Positions 25,128 through 35,080 of a stretch of DNA of 38,044 nt are shown here, piece after piece. Location of the stretch: positions 1 to 38,044 of the forward strand of contig NZ_JAHKPO010000009.1 in NCBI RefSeq assembly GCF_018860365.1, read 5' to 3'. A program made the translations under genes and the position numbers. The stretch's first letter is position 1, and the number at the start of each line of letters is the position of its first letter. The notes below the pieces were generated by a model, which worked only from the letters and a program-made list of their open reading frames with translations, was not told where the DNA came from and made no database searches. Source of the stretch: Arenibacter algicola. GTDB lineage: Bacteria > Bacteroidota > Bacteroidia > Flavobacteriales > Flavobacteriaceae.

Positions 25128-28100
25128 TTATATCGTTTCTAATTTTTCTTTTTCTAAACGTATCAAAGCCTGCTTGTATTCTTCAGGGAAAACCCTAATA
25201 AATTTTGGTAGGCAATCTTCCCAATTTTCAAGGATCCTTTGTGCTATTGGGCTAAGTGTGGCATTATAGTGGTTTTCTATAAGGCCTTTCAATTCAGCAA
25301 TATCATTGTCGTCCTCTACTTTTAATAGGTTTAAAGCTTCCGTATTGCAATTTCTTCTGAAGGTATTTTTTTCATCAAAGATGTAGGCAATACCTCCACT
25401 CATTCCAGCTCCGAAGTTTCTTCCCACTTCACCAAGAATAACTGCTGTACCACCAGTCATATACTCACAACCATGATCGCCAATTCCCTCTACGACAGCC
25501 TGTGCTCCTGAATTCCTTACGCAGAAGCGTTCACCGGCTTTTCCGTTTATATAGGCTTCTCCGGAGGTTGCTCCATAAAGCGTAACGTTTCCGGTTATTA
25601 CGTTGTCCTCTGGTTTTAAAGTGGACTTGTACGGTACTTTTATAATTAACTTAGCTCCGGATAGCCCTTTTCCTAAATAATCATTGGTGTTTCCATTGAC
25701 GATCATGGTAAGGCCTTTGGTTGCAAATGCCCCAAAACTTTGTCCTGCCGATCCTGTGAAATTAAGTTTTAAGGTGTTTTCGGGTAAACCATCTACACCA
25801 TAAATTTTTGAAATTTCATTACTGGTAATCGCACCAACGGCTCTATCGGTATTATGTATAGGGAAATCCAAAGAGATTTTTTCTTTCCTGAACAGGGCCG
25901 GATGGGCTTTCTCCAATATTTCAAACTCAATAGACTTTTCAATATCGTGTTTTTGTTTCTGGGTATTGTAGAATTTGGTTCCTTTTGGTACATCAACCTG
26001 ATATAAAATTGGAGTAAGGTCTATACCTGCAGCCTTGTAATGTTCCAAAGCTTTTTTACGGTCCAGTTTTTGTACTTGTCCAACCATTTCCTCAATAGTC
26101 CTAAACCCTAATTGGGCCATTATTTCCCTAAGTTCTTGGGCTACAAAGTACATGTAGTTAACAACGTGTTCGGGCTTACCTTCAAACTTCTTGCGCAGTT
26201 CAGGATTTTGTGTCGCAATACCTACTGGGCAGGTATTTAAATGACATACACGCATCATGATACATCCTGAGGCTACCAATGGTGCTGTGGCAAATCCAAA
26301 CTCTTCTGCTCCCAACAAACAAGCTATTGCTACATCCCTTCCAGTTTTTAACTGGCCGTCACATTCCAGGACTATCCTGTTCCTTAGGTCGTTCAGTACC
26401 AAGGTTTGTTGCGCCTCGGCAATTCCCAATTCCCATGGAAGTCCGGCGTGCTTTAAGGATGTTAATGGGGAAGCCCCGGTACCACCATCATGGCCGGATA
26501 TAAGAATAACGTCTGCCTTTGCTTTGGAAACACCGGCTGCTACCGTACCCACACCCACTTCGGAAACCAATTTAACGTTGATCCTTGCCTCGCGATTTGC
26601 AGATTTTAAATCGAAAATCAATTGGGATAAATCCTCAATAGAGTATATATCATGATGGGGTGGAGGTGAAATCAATCCCACATATGGCGTGGAATTTCTA
26701 GTTTTGGCAATGGACGGATTTACTTTTGGTCCGGGTAATTGCCCACCTTCACCTGGTTTGGCCCCTTGTGCCATTTTTATCTGAATTTCTTTGGCGTTGG
26801 TCAAATAATTGGAAGTAACCCCAAATCTACCGGAAGCAACTTGTTTGATGGCACTGTTTTTCCAATCCCCGGTTTGGTTCTTGTAAAAACGCTCTGCATC
26901 CTCCCCGCCTTCACCGGAATTACTTTTTCCACCGATCCTGTTCATGGCGATGGCCAAATTCTCATGTGCTTCCTTGCTGATGGAGCCATAAGACATTGCA
27001 CCAGTTTTAAAACGTTTTACTATTTCTGTCCATGGTTCCACTTCATCCAAAGGAATGGGGTCGTAATTGGAGAATTCAAAAAGACCGCGTATGGTCATTA
27101 AATCCTTGGATTGCTCGTTCACCATTTGGGCAAAGTCCTTATAGGATTCCGGTTCGTTGTTTCTAACGGCCTTCTGTAGTTTGGCAACACTTAAAGGGTT
27201 GAAAAGGTGTTTTTCACCATCTCGCCTCCAGCGATATTGTCCGCCGATTTCCAAATCTAAATTTGCGGCAATTTCTTTATCTATGTATGCTCTGTGATGA
27301 CGTTTTGCAATTTCCTTCTCAATTTCATAAAGCCCTATACCCTGAATTCTAGTGGGTGTATTAGGGAAGTACTTGTCTACAGTGGAGGTGTTTATTCCAA
27401 TACATTCGAACAATTGGGATCCGCGGTATGAGTTTAGAGTGGAAATTCCAATTTTGTTCATTACCTTAAGAATACCCTTGCCAACAGCTTTGTTGTAGTT
27501 GTTAATGGCTTCTTCAAAAGTATATTCGGTTATATCGTGCTCTTCAATTTGTTCCGCTATAATTTCGTTGACCAAATAAGGGTTTATAGCACTTGCCCCA
27601 AATCCAAATAGTAAGGCAAAATGATGAACTTCCCTAGGTTCGGCAGATTCAATAATTACACTTAGTTTGGAACGTTTGCCCAACCTCTGAAGTCCGCTGT
27701 TTACAAATGAACATGCCAACAAGGCTGGAATGGGAGCTTTTTCCTTACTAACATTTCTATCCGATAAAATAATGATATTGGCACCTTCATCAATAGCTTG
27801 TTCTGCTTGTATTAAAATGGATTCCAAAGCATCTTCAAGGCCGTTATGTCCCTTATCAATGTCATAAAGCATCGCAATGGAAACTACCTTATAGTCAGGG
27901 CTGGCATCATAATTCTTTATTTTATCCAAATCTTCCTTGGATATAACTGGATTTTTAATTTTTAATTTTCGGCAATGAAGCTCTGAAAATTCAAAAATGT
28001 TATGATCGCTTCCCAAGGTTAGGCTAATATCTGTAATCAGCTCCTCGCGAATACCATCCAATGGCGGGTTGGTAACCTGTGCGAACAATTGCTTAAAGTA

Positions 28101-29636
28101 GTTATATATTAGTTGGGGGCGATCGGATAAAATAGCGATAGGAGTGTCAGACCCCATTGATCCCAATGGCTCCTTGGCCGTTTTTCCCATGGGAAGTATA
28201 ATGGTATTTATATCTTCCAAGGTATATCCAAATACTGCTTTTCTCTTTTGTACGGAAGCCTCGTTTAAGAAAAGTGGACAGTCATTGTATGGGATATCCT
28301 TAAGGTGAACCAAATTTTTGTTCAACCATTCTTTGTAGGGGTACCTTAAAGCAATTGCTTCCTTAATTTCTTCGTCATTGACAATGCGCCCTTCTTCCAT
28401 GTTTACCAAGAACATTTTTCCCGGCTCCAATCTTCCGTGCATTTCAATATTTTCGGGCTCAAGTTCTACAACCCCAACCTCAGACGACATAATAACATAA
28501 CCGTCCTTTGTAACGGAATATCGAGATGGACGCAATCCATTTCTGTCCAATACGGCACCTATGTAGTTTCCATCGGTAAAAGGTATAGAGGCAGGACCGT
28601 CCCATGGTTCCATTAAACAGGAGTGGTACTCATAGAATGCCTTTTTTGCTTCGGACATTTCATTGTTCTTTTCCCAAGCCTCGGGTACCAAGATCATCAT
28701 AACCTCAGGGAGTGATCTTCCTGTCATTAACAATAATTCAACGACCATGTCCATGGTAGCGGAATCCGACTTCCCTGGTAATATAATAGGGATAATATTT
28801 TTTATTTCGTCTCCGAACCAATCACTTTTCATTAATTCCTCCCTGGAACGCATTCTTGTAACATTGCCTCTCAGGGTATTGATTTCCCCATTATGGCACA
28901 TATAGCGGAAAGGTTGGGCCAAATCCCAAGTAGGGAATGTATTGGTGGAAAAACGTTGGTGCACAAGGGCCAATCTGGTGACTACCCTTGGATCCATAAG
29001 GTCCTTATAGTATAAGCTGATATCTTCCGGCATCAAAAGCCCTTTGAAGATTATAATTTTGGTGGATAGACTCGGAACATAGAAAAACTTGCTTTCAGAT
29101 AACTTGGAAGCGTTTATGGTATGTTCGGTAACCTTTCTGGCTATGAATAATTTTAAGTTGAAATGGAAGAAATCTTGTTCGTCATTCTCTCTAGCAACAA
29201 ATACTTGCTTTACGAAAGGTTCGGTCTCTGCGGCTATTCTTCCAGGTATGGATTTGTTTACAGGTACTTCCCTCCATCCCAATAATTTTAAACCTTGTTT
29301 TTTAATGTTGTTTTCAAAAACCTCTATACAGTAGTCACGTTGGTTTTCCTTTTGAGGTAAAAAGACATTGCCCACAGCATAACTACCTGGTTCAGGAAGC
29401 TCAAAGTTACATACGTCCTGAAAAAAATCATGTGGAATGTCTATTAGGATTCCGGCACCATCTCCAGTTTTTCCATCCGAACTTACAGCTCCCCTGTGCT
29501 CCAGCCTTTCTAATATTTCCAAAGCCTTATGAATAATATCATTCGACTTTTTTCCTTTTAGACTACAAATAAATCCTGCGCCACAGTTGTCATGTTCAAA
29601 TTCTGGTAGGTACAATCCTTGTTTTCTCAGCTTCAT
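25128..29636 (-). CDS. gltB: Glutamate synthase large (alpha) subunit
   Basis: This is the 1502-residue glutamine-dependent GOGAT subunit. Cys18 in HDNCGAGF is the expected N-terminal nucleophile of the glutaminase domain, exposed after removal of a 17-residue propeptide. A central domain, an FMN/2-oxoglutarate-binding synthase domain (GEGGEDAERF, SGHDGGTGASPL) and the 3Fe-4S cysteine cluster near residues 1124-1140 (CIMMRVCHLNTCPVG) follow. The C-terminal glycine-rich GXGXG helix domain is complete. Length is normal for bacterial GOGAT. Transcription should begin in the 318-base gap upstream. Confidence 0.97.
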   Translation of the reverse strand: MKLRKQGLYLPEFEHDNCGAGFICSLKGKKSNDIIHKALEILERLEHRGAVSSDGKTGDGAGILIDIPHDFFQDVCNFELPEPGSYAVGNVFLPQKENQRDYCIEVFENNIKKQGLKLLGWREVPVNKSIPGRIAAETEPFVKQVFVARENDEQDFFHFNLKLFIARKVTEHTINASKLSESKFFYVPSLSTKIIIFKGLLMPEDISLYYKDLMDPRVVTRLALVHQRFSTNTFPTWDLAQPFRYMCHNGEINTLRGNVTRMRSREELMKSDWFGDEIKNIIPIILPGKSDSATMDMVVELLLMTGRSLPEVMMILVPEAWEKNNEMSEAKKAFYEYHSCLMEPWDGPASIPFTDGNYIGAVLDRNGLRPSRYSVTKDGYVIMSSEVGVVELEPENIEMHGRLEPGKMFLVNMEEGRIVNDEEIKEAIALRYPYKEWLNKNLVHLKDIPYNDCPLFLNEASVQKRKAVFGYTLEDINTIILPMGKTAKEPLGSMGSDTPIAILSDRPQLIYNYFKQLFAQVTNPPLDGIREELITDISLTLGSDHNIFEFSELHCRKLKIKNPVISKEDLDKIKNYDASPDYKVVSIAMLYDIDKGHNGLEDALESILIQAEQAIDEGANIIILSDRNVSKEKAPIPALLACSFVNSGLQRLGKRSKLSVIIESAEPREVHHFALLFGFGASAINPYLVNEIIAEQIEEHDITEYTFEEAINNYNKAVGKGILKVMNKIGISTLNSYRGSQLFECIGINTSTVDKYFPNTPTRIQGIGLYEIEKEIAKRHHRAYIDKEIAANLDLEIGGQYRWRRDGEKHLFNPLSVAKLQKAVRNNEPESYKDFAQMVNEQSKDLMTIRGLFEFSNYDPIPLDEVEPWTEIVKRFKTGAMSYGSISKEAHENLAIAMNRIGGKSNSGEGGEDAERFYKNQTGDWKNSAIKQVASGRFGVTSNYLTNAKEIQIKMAQGAKPGEGGQLPGPKVNPSIAKTRNSTPYVGLISPPPHHDIYSIEDLSQLIFDLKSANREARINVKLVSEVGVGTVAAGVSKAKADVILISGHDGGTGASPLTSLKHAGLPWELGIAEAQQTLVLNDLRNRIVLECDGQLKTGRDVAIACLLGAEEFGFATAPLVASGCIMMRVCHLNTCPVGIATQNPELRKKFEGKPEHVVNYMYFVAQELREIMAQLGFRTIEEMVGQVQKLDRKKALEHYKAAGIDLTPILYQVDVPKGTKFYNTQKQKHDIEKSIEFEILEKAHPALFRKEKISLDFPIHNTDRAVGAITSNEISKIYGVDGLPENTLKLNFTGSAGQSFGAFATKGLTMIVNGNTNDYLGKGLSGAKLIIKVPYKSTLKPEDNVITGNVTLYGATSGEAYINGKAGERFCVRNSGAQAVVEGIGDHGCEYMTGGTAVILGEVGRNFGAGMSGGIAYIFDEKNTFRRNCNTEALNLLKVEDDNDIAELKGLIENHYNATLSPIAQRILENWEDCLPKFIRVFPEEYKQALIRLEKEKLETI

Positions 29637-29710
29637 AAATTATCATATTTATTCAAAAATATCAAAATATTTACATTTAATGCAGTGCAATATTAAATAG
29701 TGCGAAAGAA

Positions 29711-29734
29711 ATTCAACGTTTATAATTCAACGTT
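29711..29734 (-). promoter_or_regulatory. Tandem 10-nt direct repeat upstream of gltB (possible operator)
   Basis: ATTCAACGTT occurs twice (29711-29720 and 29725-29734) with a 14-nt period, each copy ending in the palindrome AACGTT. The site lies 75-98 bases before the gltB start. A match to the Bacteroidota -7 element (TATTTTTG on the minus strand, 29661-29654) lies closer to the gene but without a clear -33 partner. The rest of the 29637-29954 gap is AT-rich with short weak hairpins; no gene seen. Confidence 0.4.
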
Positions 29735-29954
29735 AAAAAAAATGCATATTCTGATATTTGAGCCCGTTAATTTGGGATTTCCTCAATATTAAGCTTTGTA
29801 TATTGATTTTTTTCCTATTAACAGGGGGTTAATATTGTAAAATTGGTTATTTCTGGTTGATCACCCCATTTAGATTAGGGGTTGTTATTTATTAATTTTA
29901 TTTATTTCAGGTTTTACCCCGTAAAAATAGGGGATAAATCTAATTTAGTGAATA

Positions 29955-31097
29955 TTATTCTTTTAAAATACTACGCGAAATTACAATTTTCTGAATTTCT
30001 GAGGTTCCTTCGTAGATCTGGGTAATCTTGGCGTCCCGCATCATTCTTTCCACATGGTAGTCTTTTACAAAGCCATTGCCACCATGAATTTGCACTGCTT
30101 CAATGGCAGTGTCCATAGCTACCTGGGAAGCGTAAAGTTTTGCCATTGCACTTGAAAGGTCATAGTTATTGCCTTGGTCCTTGTCCCATGCCGCTTTGTA
30201 GACCAAATGTCTCGCTGCTTCAATTTGGGTGTGCATATCTGCAAGTTTAAACGCTATGGCTTGGTGATTGCTAATCTCGGTACCAAAAGCCTTTCGCTCT
30301 TTAGAATATTTAAGGGCCAATTCATAGGCGCCTGCTGCGATACCCAAAGCTTGGGCGGCAATTCCTATTCTGCCCCCAGCAAGTGTTTTCATGGCAAATT
30401 TAAAACCAAATCCGTCTTCGCCTATTCTGTTTTCTTTGGGAACTTTTACATCGTTAAAGATAAGGGAGTGAGTGTCACTGCCCCTTATTCCCAATTTATT
30501 TTCCTTAGGGCCTATTTCAAAACCGGGCATGCCCTTTTCTACAATTATCGCGTTTATCCCTTTATGCCCCTTTGAAACATCGGTCTGGGCAATGACCAAA
30601 TATATTTCAGCTGAATTTCCATTGGTAATCCAGTTTTTGGTGCCATTTAGTACATAGTGGTCCCCTCGGTCCACAGCCGTTGTTTTTTGGGAGGTGGCAT
30701 CGCTGCCCGCTTCAGGCTCGGAAAGACAGAACGCCCCAATACTTTGTCCTGTGGACAATCGGGTTAAGTATTTTTCCTTTTGTTCTTCGCTGCCAAAAGT
30801 TTCCAGTCCCCAACATACCAAAGAATTATTGACAGATACAATGACCGAGGCTGAGGCGTCTACTTTGGAAAGTTCTTCCATAACAATGGCATATGAAATA
30901 GTGTCCAGACCACTTCCTCCGTACTTGGGGGCAACCATCATTCCCATAAATCCGAGTTCCCCCATTTTTTTTACTTGTTCTGCAGGGAATTTCTGGGCGT
31001 CATCTCTTTCAATGACCCCGGGTAATAATTCATTTTGGGCAAAATCCCTTGCTGCCTGCTGTATCATCAACTGTTCTTCCGATAGTGTAAAATCCAT
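29955..31097 (-). CDS. Acyl-CoA dehydrogenase (short/branched-chain type)
   Basis: This FAD enzyme (380 residues) forms the alpha,beta double bond of acyl-CoA and passes electrons to ETF. The helical N-terminal domain, the FCLSEPEAGSDA flavin-binding stretch (about 137-148), NGTKNWITNG and the C-terminal QIYEGTSEIQ are intact; Glu363 in YEGTSE is the expected catalytic base. Length is normal for the family. Substrate chain length is not determined; butyryl- or 2-methylacyl-CoA are plausible. It is divergent from the dehydrogenase at 31338. Confidence 0.95.
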   Translation of the reverse strand: MDFTLSEEQLMIQQAARDFAQNELLPGVIERDDAQKFPAEQVKKMGELGFMGMMVAPKYGGSGLDTISYAIVMEELSKVDASASVIVSVNNSLVCWGLETFGSEEQKEKYLTRLSTGQSIGAFCLSEPEAGSDATSQKTTAVDRGDHYVLNGTKNWITNGNSAEIYLVIAQTDVSKGHKGINAIIVEKGMPGFEIGPKENKLGIRGSDTHSLIFNDVKVPKENRIGEDGFGFKFAMKTLAGGRIGIAAQALGIAAGAYELALKYSKERKAFGTEISNHQAIAFKLADMHTQIEAARHLVYKAAWDKDQGNNYDLSSAMAKLYASQVAMDTAIEAVQIHGGNGFVKDYHVERMMRDAKITQIYEGTSEIQKIVISRSILKE

Positions 31098-31124
31098 TTG
31101 TTAGAAAAAATTATGAGAATATTA

Positions 31125-31132
31125 CAAATATA
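31125..31132 (-). promoter_or_regulatory. Putative -7 element of the acyl-CoA dehydrogenase gene
   Basis: The minus strand reads TATATTTG, a full match to the Bacteroidota -7 consensus TAnnTTTG, 28 bases before the start codon. No well-spaced TTTG -33 element was found, so it is a candidate only. Confidence 0.4.
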
Positions 31133-31190
31133 CGAGTATAGAATGGAATAATAATGGGCAATAAAAACATTAAAACCTAATCTATATTTT

Positions 31191-31198
31191 TATATTTG
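31191..31198 (+). promoter_or_regulatory. Putative -7 element of the Glu/Leu dehydrogenase gene
   Basis: TATATTTG on the plus strand matches TAnnTTTG. It would give a leader of about 130 bases before the gene at 31338. The -33 element is not evident. Confidence 0.4.
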
Positions 31199-31337
31199 TT
31201 CGGTTGTATACTTTTTTATCTGTAAAAAGAACTTATCAATTATGAGGCAACATTAGCTAGGCTGGTAAAATAAACCATAAGGATGTGAAGAGTCCCCTTA
31301 TTAGCAAATGAAATCATTAAAATAATTGTAAGGTGCA

Positions 31338-32564
31338 ATGAAAGAGTTATTAAAAATATATGAAAATAAAGCCCCTGAAATTGTCTTCAACTGGAAAGAT
31401 CCAGAGACGGAAGCAGAAGGGTGGACGGTAATAAATTCCCTTCGCGGTGGGGCCGCTGGTGGCGGTACCAGGATGAGGGAAGGATTGGATATGAACGAGG
31501 TCTTATCTTTGGCAAAAACAATGGAGGTGAAATTTACGGTTTCAGGACCACCGATTGGAGGTGCCAAATCCGGTATTAATTTTAACCCCAACGATCCTAG
31601 AAAAGTCGGGGTACTTAAACGGTGGTACCATGCGGTAGCGCCTTTGTTGAAAAGTTATTACGGTACCGGAGGGGATTTAAATGTTGATGAAATTCACGAG
31701 GTTATCCCTATTACGGAGGACGCCGGCGTTTGGCACCCGCAAGAGGGTGTTTTTAACGGTCACTTTAAGCCCACCGAAGCGGACAAGATCAATAGGATCG
31801 GTCAATTAAGATTGGGGGTTGTTAAGGTTTTGGAAGGGGAGGACTACTCACCCTCGGTGGCCAGAAAATTTACGGTTGCGGATATGATAACCGGTTTTGG
31901 AGTGGCGGAAGCGGTTAAACATTATTATGACATACACGGTGGTTCTGTTAAAGGCAAAAGGGCCATTGTTCAGGGTTTTGGCAATGTAGGTTCCGCAGCG
32001 GCCTTTTATTTGGCCAAAATGGGTGCCAAAGTGGTCGGGATTATAGATCGTGCCGGAGGGGTGATCAATGAGGAAGGCTATACCTTGGAGGAAATAAGAA
32101 CTTTCTTTCTGAATAAAAAGGGTAATGAGCTTTTTGCGGATAATATTATTCCATTTGCGGAAATGAACGATAGAATATGGAATTTGCCCGCCGAGATTTT
32201 TGTACCCTGTGCCGCATCCCGATTGGTGACTGAGGAACAGATATCCAGAATGATCCAAGCCGGGTTGGACGTGATCAGCTGTGGAGCCAATGTGCCCTTT
32301 GCTGATAAAGAAATATTTTTTGGTCCAATAATGGAATATACGGACGAACGTGTTAGTCTAATTCCAGATTTTATATCCAACTGTGGAATGGCCCGGGTCT
32401 TTGCCTATTTTATGGAGGGGAGGGTGGCAATGGATGACGAACTTATTTTTAATGACACTTCAAATACCATTAGAAACGCAATTTTAAATATATTTGACCA
32501 AAATAAATCAAAAGTCAATCTCAGTAAAACCGGATTTGAGATTGCTTTGAAACAATTAATCTAA
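31338..32564 (+). CDS. Glu/Leu/Phe/Val dehydrogenase family protein
   Basis: This NAD(P)-dependent amino-acid dehydrogenase (408 residues) interconverts an amino acid and its 2-oxo acid plus ammonia. Lys65 (VKFTVSG), Lys77 (GGAKSG) and Asp113 (GTGGDLNVDE) are the expected substrate and catalytic residues, and GFGNVG at 213-218 binds the nucleotide. The length is between leucine and hexameric glutamate dehydrogenases, and the N-terminus is short, so glutamate versus branched-chain specificity is not settled. It is followed 12 bases later by the antiporter gene. Confidence 0.93.
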   Translation: MKELLKIYENKAPEIVFNWKDPETEAEGWTVINSLRGGAAGGGTRMREGLDMNEVLSLAKTMEVKFTVSGPPIGGAKSGINFNPNDPRKVGVLKRWYHAVAPLLKSYYGTGGDLNVDEIHEVIPITEDAGVWHPQEGVFNGHFKPTEADKINRIGQLRLGVVKVLEGEDYSPSVARKFTVADMITGFGVAEAVKHYYDIHGGSVKGKRAIVQGFGNVGSAAAFYLAKMGAKVVGIIDRAGGVINEEGYTLEEIRTFFLNKKGNELFADNIIPFAEMNDRIWNLPAEIFVPCAASRLVTEEQISRMIQAGLDVISCGANVPFADKEIFFGPIMEYTDERVSLIPDFISNCGMARVFAYFMEGRVAMDDELIFNDTSNTIRNAILNIFDQNKSKVNLSKTGFEIALKQLI

Positions 32565-32576
32565 ACCAATAATAGC

Positions 32577-33941
32577 ATGGAGACCATTATTATTATTTTA
32601 TTCGTTGCCGGTTACTTGGCAATAACATTGGAGCATAACCTTAAAATAGACAAATTAATCCCCGCTTTGGCTATGATGGCTCTGTTGTGGGCGGTTATAG
32701 CTTTGGCGCATATGCCGGTTTTTGAGGTCAATGCCGAGCTCCGGGAGTTGGAGGCGACCCATATAGATGAGATTTTGCTGCATCATCTTGGGAAAACGGC
32801 AGAAATATTGGTCTTCCTTCTGGGGGCGATGACCATTGTGGAAATAATAGATTATTTCGATGGCTTTGCAACCATAAAAGGTTTTATAAAAACTAGGAGC
32901 AAAAGAAAATTGTTGTGGTTGTTCTCCATTTTGGCTTTTATACTTTCAGCTATTATCGATAACCTGACCGCTACCATTGTTTTGATTACCATTCTGCAGA
33001 AAGTGATCAATGATAGGGAAACAAGACTTTGGTTTGCAGGTATGATCATCATTGCCGCCAATGCCGGTGGTGCTTGGTCTCCAATTGGGGATGTTACCAC
33101 TACCATGTTGTGGATTGCCAATAAGGTATCTGCGGCCCAGTTGATAGAACACGTTCTTTTGCCTTCTATAATTTGTATGGTGGTTCCCACCTTTATTGCC
33201 AGTAGGTACAAGGCATTTTCTGGGAATATTGATGCAGACATGGATGAAGAGGAACCAACTAAGTCCAAATACGGGGCAACCATGCTTTATTTAGGATTAG
33301 GGGCTATTATATTTGTTCCTTTTTTCAAAACCATAACACATTTGCCACCTTACGTTGGTATGATGCTTTCTTTGGCTTTGGTAGCTACATTTGCAGAAGT
33401 ATATAGTAGTTCCAAATTCAGTATTTCCAACATAGATGGTGAAAGTGAGGCAGAATCACATCACAGCCCAGTACATAAATCACTTTCCAAAATTGAATTG
33501 CCAAGTATTCTTTTCTTTTTGGGTATCTTAATGGCTGTGGCAGCTTTGGAATCTTTGGGGATGTTGTTCCATTTTGCTGGAACTTTGGATGAGGTAATGC
33601 CGATGTTGGGAACAGAGTCTGGCGGAGAATTGGTGTCGGATTTAGTGGTGCTTTTCCTTGGTGTAGGGTCCGCTGTAATAGACAATGTGCCTCTAGTCGC
33701 GGCCAGTATAGGAATGTTCTCTGTAGGGATGGATGATCCTGTTTGGCATTTCATAGCTTACTCCGCTGGAACAGGCGGTAGTATGTTGATTATTGGTTCT
33801 GCAGCAGGGGTTGTGGCTATGGGAATGGAAAAAATAGACTTCTTCTGGTATTTGAAGAAAATAGCATGGTTGGCATTCCTTGGATTTGCTGCCGGTGCCA
33901 TAGGATTTATATTAATTAGAAATTTAGTGTTGAACGCATAA
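32577..33941 (+). CDS. nhaD: NhaD-type Na+/H+ antiporter
   Basis: This inner-membrane antiporter (454 residues, roughly 11-12 hydrophobic segments) extrudes Na+ in exchange for H+, as expected in a marine cell. The motifs DNLTATIVLITIL, NAGGAWSPIGDVTTTMLW and, in the second half, DNVPLVAAS are typical of the NhaD/ArsB-like ion transporter superfamily and reflect its inverted repeat. A cytoplasmic loop near 220-300 is charged (DMDEEEPTKSK, DGESEAESHHSP). It lies 12 bases after the dehydrogenase gene, a likely co-transcript. Confidence 0.93.
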   Translation: METIIIILFVAGYLAITLEHNLKIDKLIPALAMMALLWAVIALAHMPVFEVNAELRELEATHIDEILLHHLGKTAEILVFLLGAMTIVEIIDYFDGFATIKGFIKTRSKRKLLWLFSILAFILSAIIDNLTATIVLITILQKVINDRETRLWFAGMIIIAANAGGAWSPIGDVTTTMLWIANKVSAAQLIEHVLLPSIICMVVPTFIASRYKAFSGNIDADMDEEEPTKSKYGATMLYLGLGAIIFVPFFKTITHLPPYVGMMLSLALVATFAEVYSSSKFSISNIDGESEAESHHSPVHKSLSKIELPSILFFLGILMAVAALESLGMLFHFAGTLDEVMPMLGTESGGELVSDLVVLFLGVGSAVIDNVPLVAASIGMFSVGMDDPVWHFIAYSAGTGGSMLIIGSAAGVVAMGMEKIDFFWYLKKIAWLAFLGFAAGAIGFILIRNLVLNA

Positions 33942-33990
33942 TTTAATCGATAAAAGACCGTTATTAAGGCAACTTAAATAAAGAAAATAT

Positions 33991-34683
33991 ATGTTATTGA
34001 TACAAGACCTGGCTCAAGAGGCAGGATTAGAGGGAGTTGTGTCCGAGGAAAAGACGCTTTCTGTCATTGATTTAATAGTAAATGGCGGTACAGGAAGTAT
34101 CTTAATCATAAGTGTTTTGTTTGTAATGCTTTTTGTGGCACTGTATATTTATTTTGAACGGATTTTTGCGATTAAGGCAGCTTCAAAGATAGATAGCAAT
34201 TTTATGAACCAGATACGGGACCATGTTACCAATGGTAAATTGGATGCGGCCAAAATATTGTGTGCTCAGACAGATTCACCGGTAGCTAGGTTAACGGAAA
34301 AGGGAATATCCAGAATAGGGAAGCCCTTGGACGATATTAATACCGCTATAGAAAATGCAGGTACCCTTGAGGTATATAAATTGGAAAAAAATGTGAGTGT
34401 TTTGGCCACCGTTGCCGGAGCCGCACCTATGATCGGGTTTTTAGGAACCGTAATTGGTATGATTTTGGCATTCCATCAAATGGCAACCAGTGGTGGACAG
34501 GCGGAAATGGGTTCTTTGGCCTCTGGTATTTATACGGCAATGACCACTACCGTAGCCGGTCTTATTGTAGGTATTATCGCTTATATAGGATATAACCATT
34601 TAGTAAACAGGACAGATAAGGTAGTACATAAAATGGAAGCCAATGCGGTGGAATTTTTAGATTTATTGAACGAACCTCTTTAG
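33991..34683 (+). CDS. exbB: ExbB/TolQ-family proton-channel protein
   Basis: This inner-membrane component of the TonB energising complex (230 residues) has membrane helices at about 35-55, 130-155 and 170-200, with the conserved GAAPMIGFLGTVIGMI stretch. With ExbD it uses the proton motive force to drive TonB. It is the first gene of a tight exbB-exbD-tonB set (10-base gap, then TAATG overlap). TolQ of the Tol-Pal system is the alternative, but the TonB-like third gene favours either a TonB or a TolA-like role. Confidence 0.92.
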   Translation: MLLIQDLAQEAGLEGVVSEEKTLSVIDLIVNGGTGSILIISVLFVMLFVALYIYFERIFAIKAASKIDSNFMNQIRDHVTNGKLDAAKILCAQTDSPVARLTEKGISRIGKPLDDINTAIENAGTLEVYKLEKNVSVLATVAGAAPMIGFLGTVIGMILAFHQMATSGGQAEMGSLASGIYTAMTTTVAGLIVGIIAYIGYNHLVNRTDKVVHKMEANAVEFLDLLNEPL

Positions 34684-34693
34684 AACATATCAA

Positions 34694-35080
34694 ATGAAAC
34701 TAAAAGGTAGAAATAAAGTTAGTCCAGATTTTAGCATGTCCTCTATGACGGACATAGTGTTCCTATTGCTTATATTCTTTATGCTAACTGCAAATTCGCC
34801 CAATGCATTGGATCTGTTATTGCCCAAAGCAAAGGGGAAATCTACAAATACCCAAAATGTATCGGTAAGCATTAATAAGAATTTGGAATATTTTGTAAAC
34901 AACGAGAAGATTAACGGACAGTATATAGAAATTGAATTAAAAAAGGCACTAAAAGGGCAGGAGAAACCTACTATTATTCTTAGGGCAGAAGAGAGCGTAG
35001 CCATTAAAGAAGCGGTGAACGTAATGGATATTGCCAATAGGAATAATTACAAGGTTATTTTGGCAGTGCGACCAAATTAA
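34694..35080 (+). CDS. exbD: ExbD/TolR-family protein
   Basis: This 128-residue protein has one N-terminal membrane helix (about 19-36, MTDIVFLLLIFFML). It carries the conserved Asp20 in MTDIVF that takes part in proton translocation, and a periplasmic domain. Its stop overlaps the start of the next gene (TAATG), indicating translational coupling. Confidence 0.93.
   Translation: MKLKGRNKVSPDFSMSSMTDIVFLLLIFFMLTANSPNALDLLLPKAKGKSTNTQNVSVSINKNLEYFVNNEKINGQYIEIELKKALKGQEKPTIILRAEESVAIKEAVNVMDIANRNNYKVILAVRPN

Noticed and set aside
29821..29940. Possible terminator after the acyl-CoA dehydrogenase gene
   Set aside because: The CCCC/GGGG pairings there give only 4-5 bp stems with mismatches, too weak to call.
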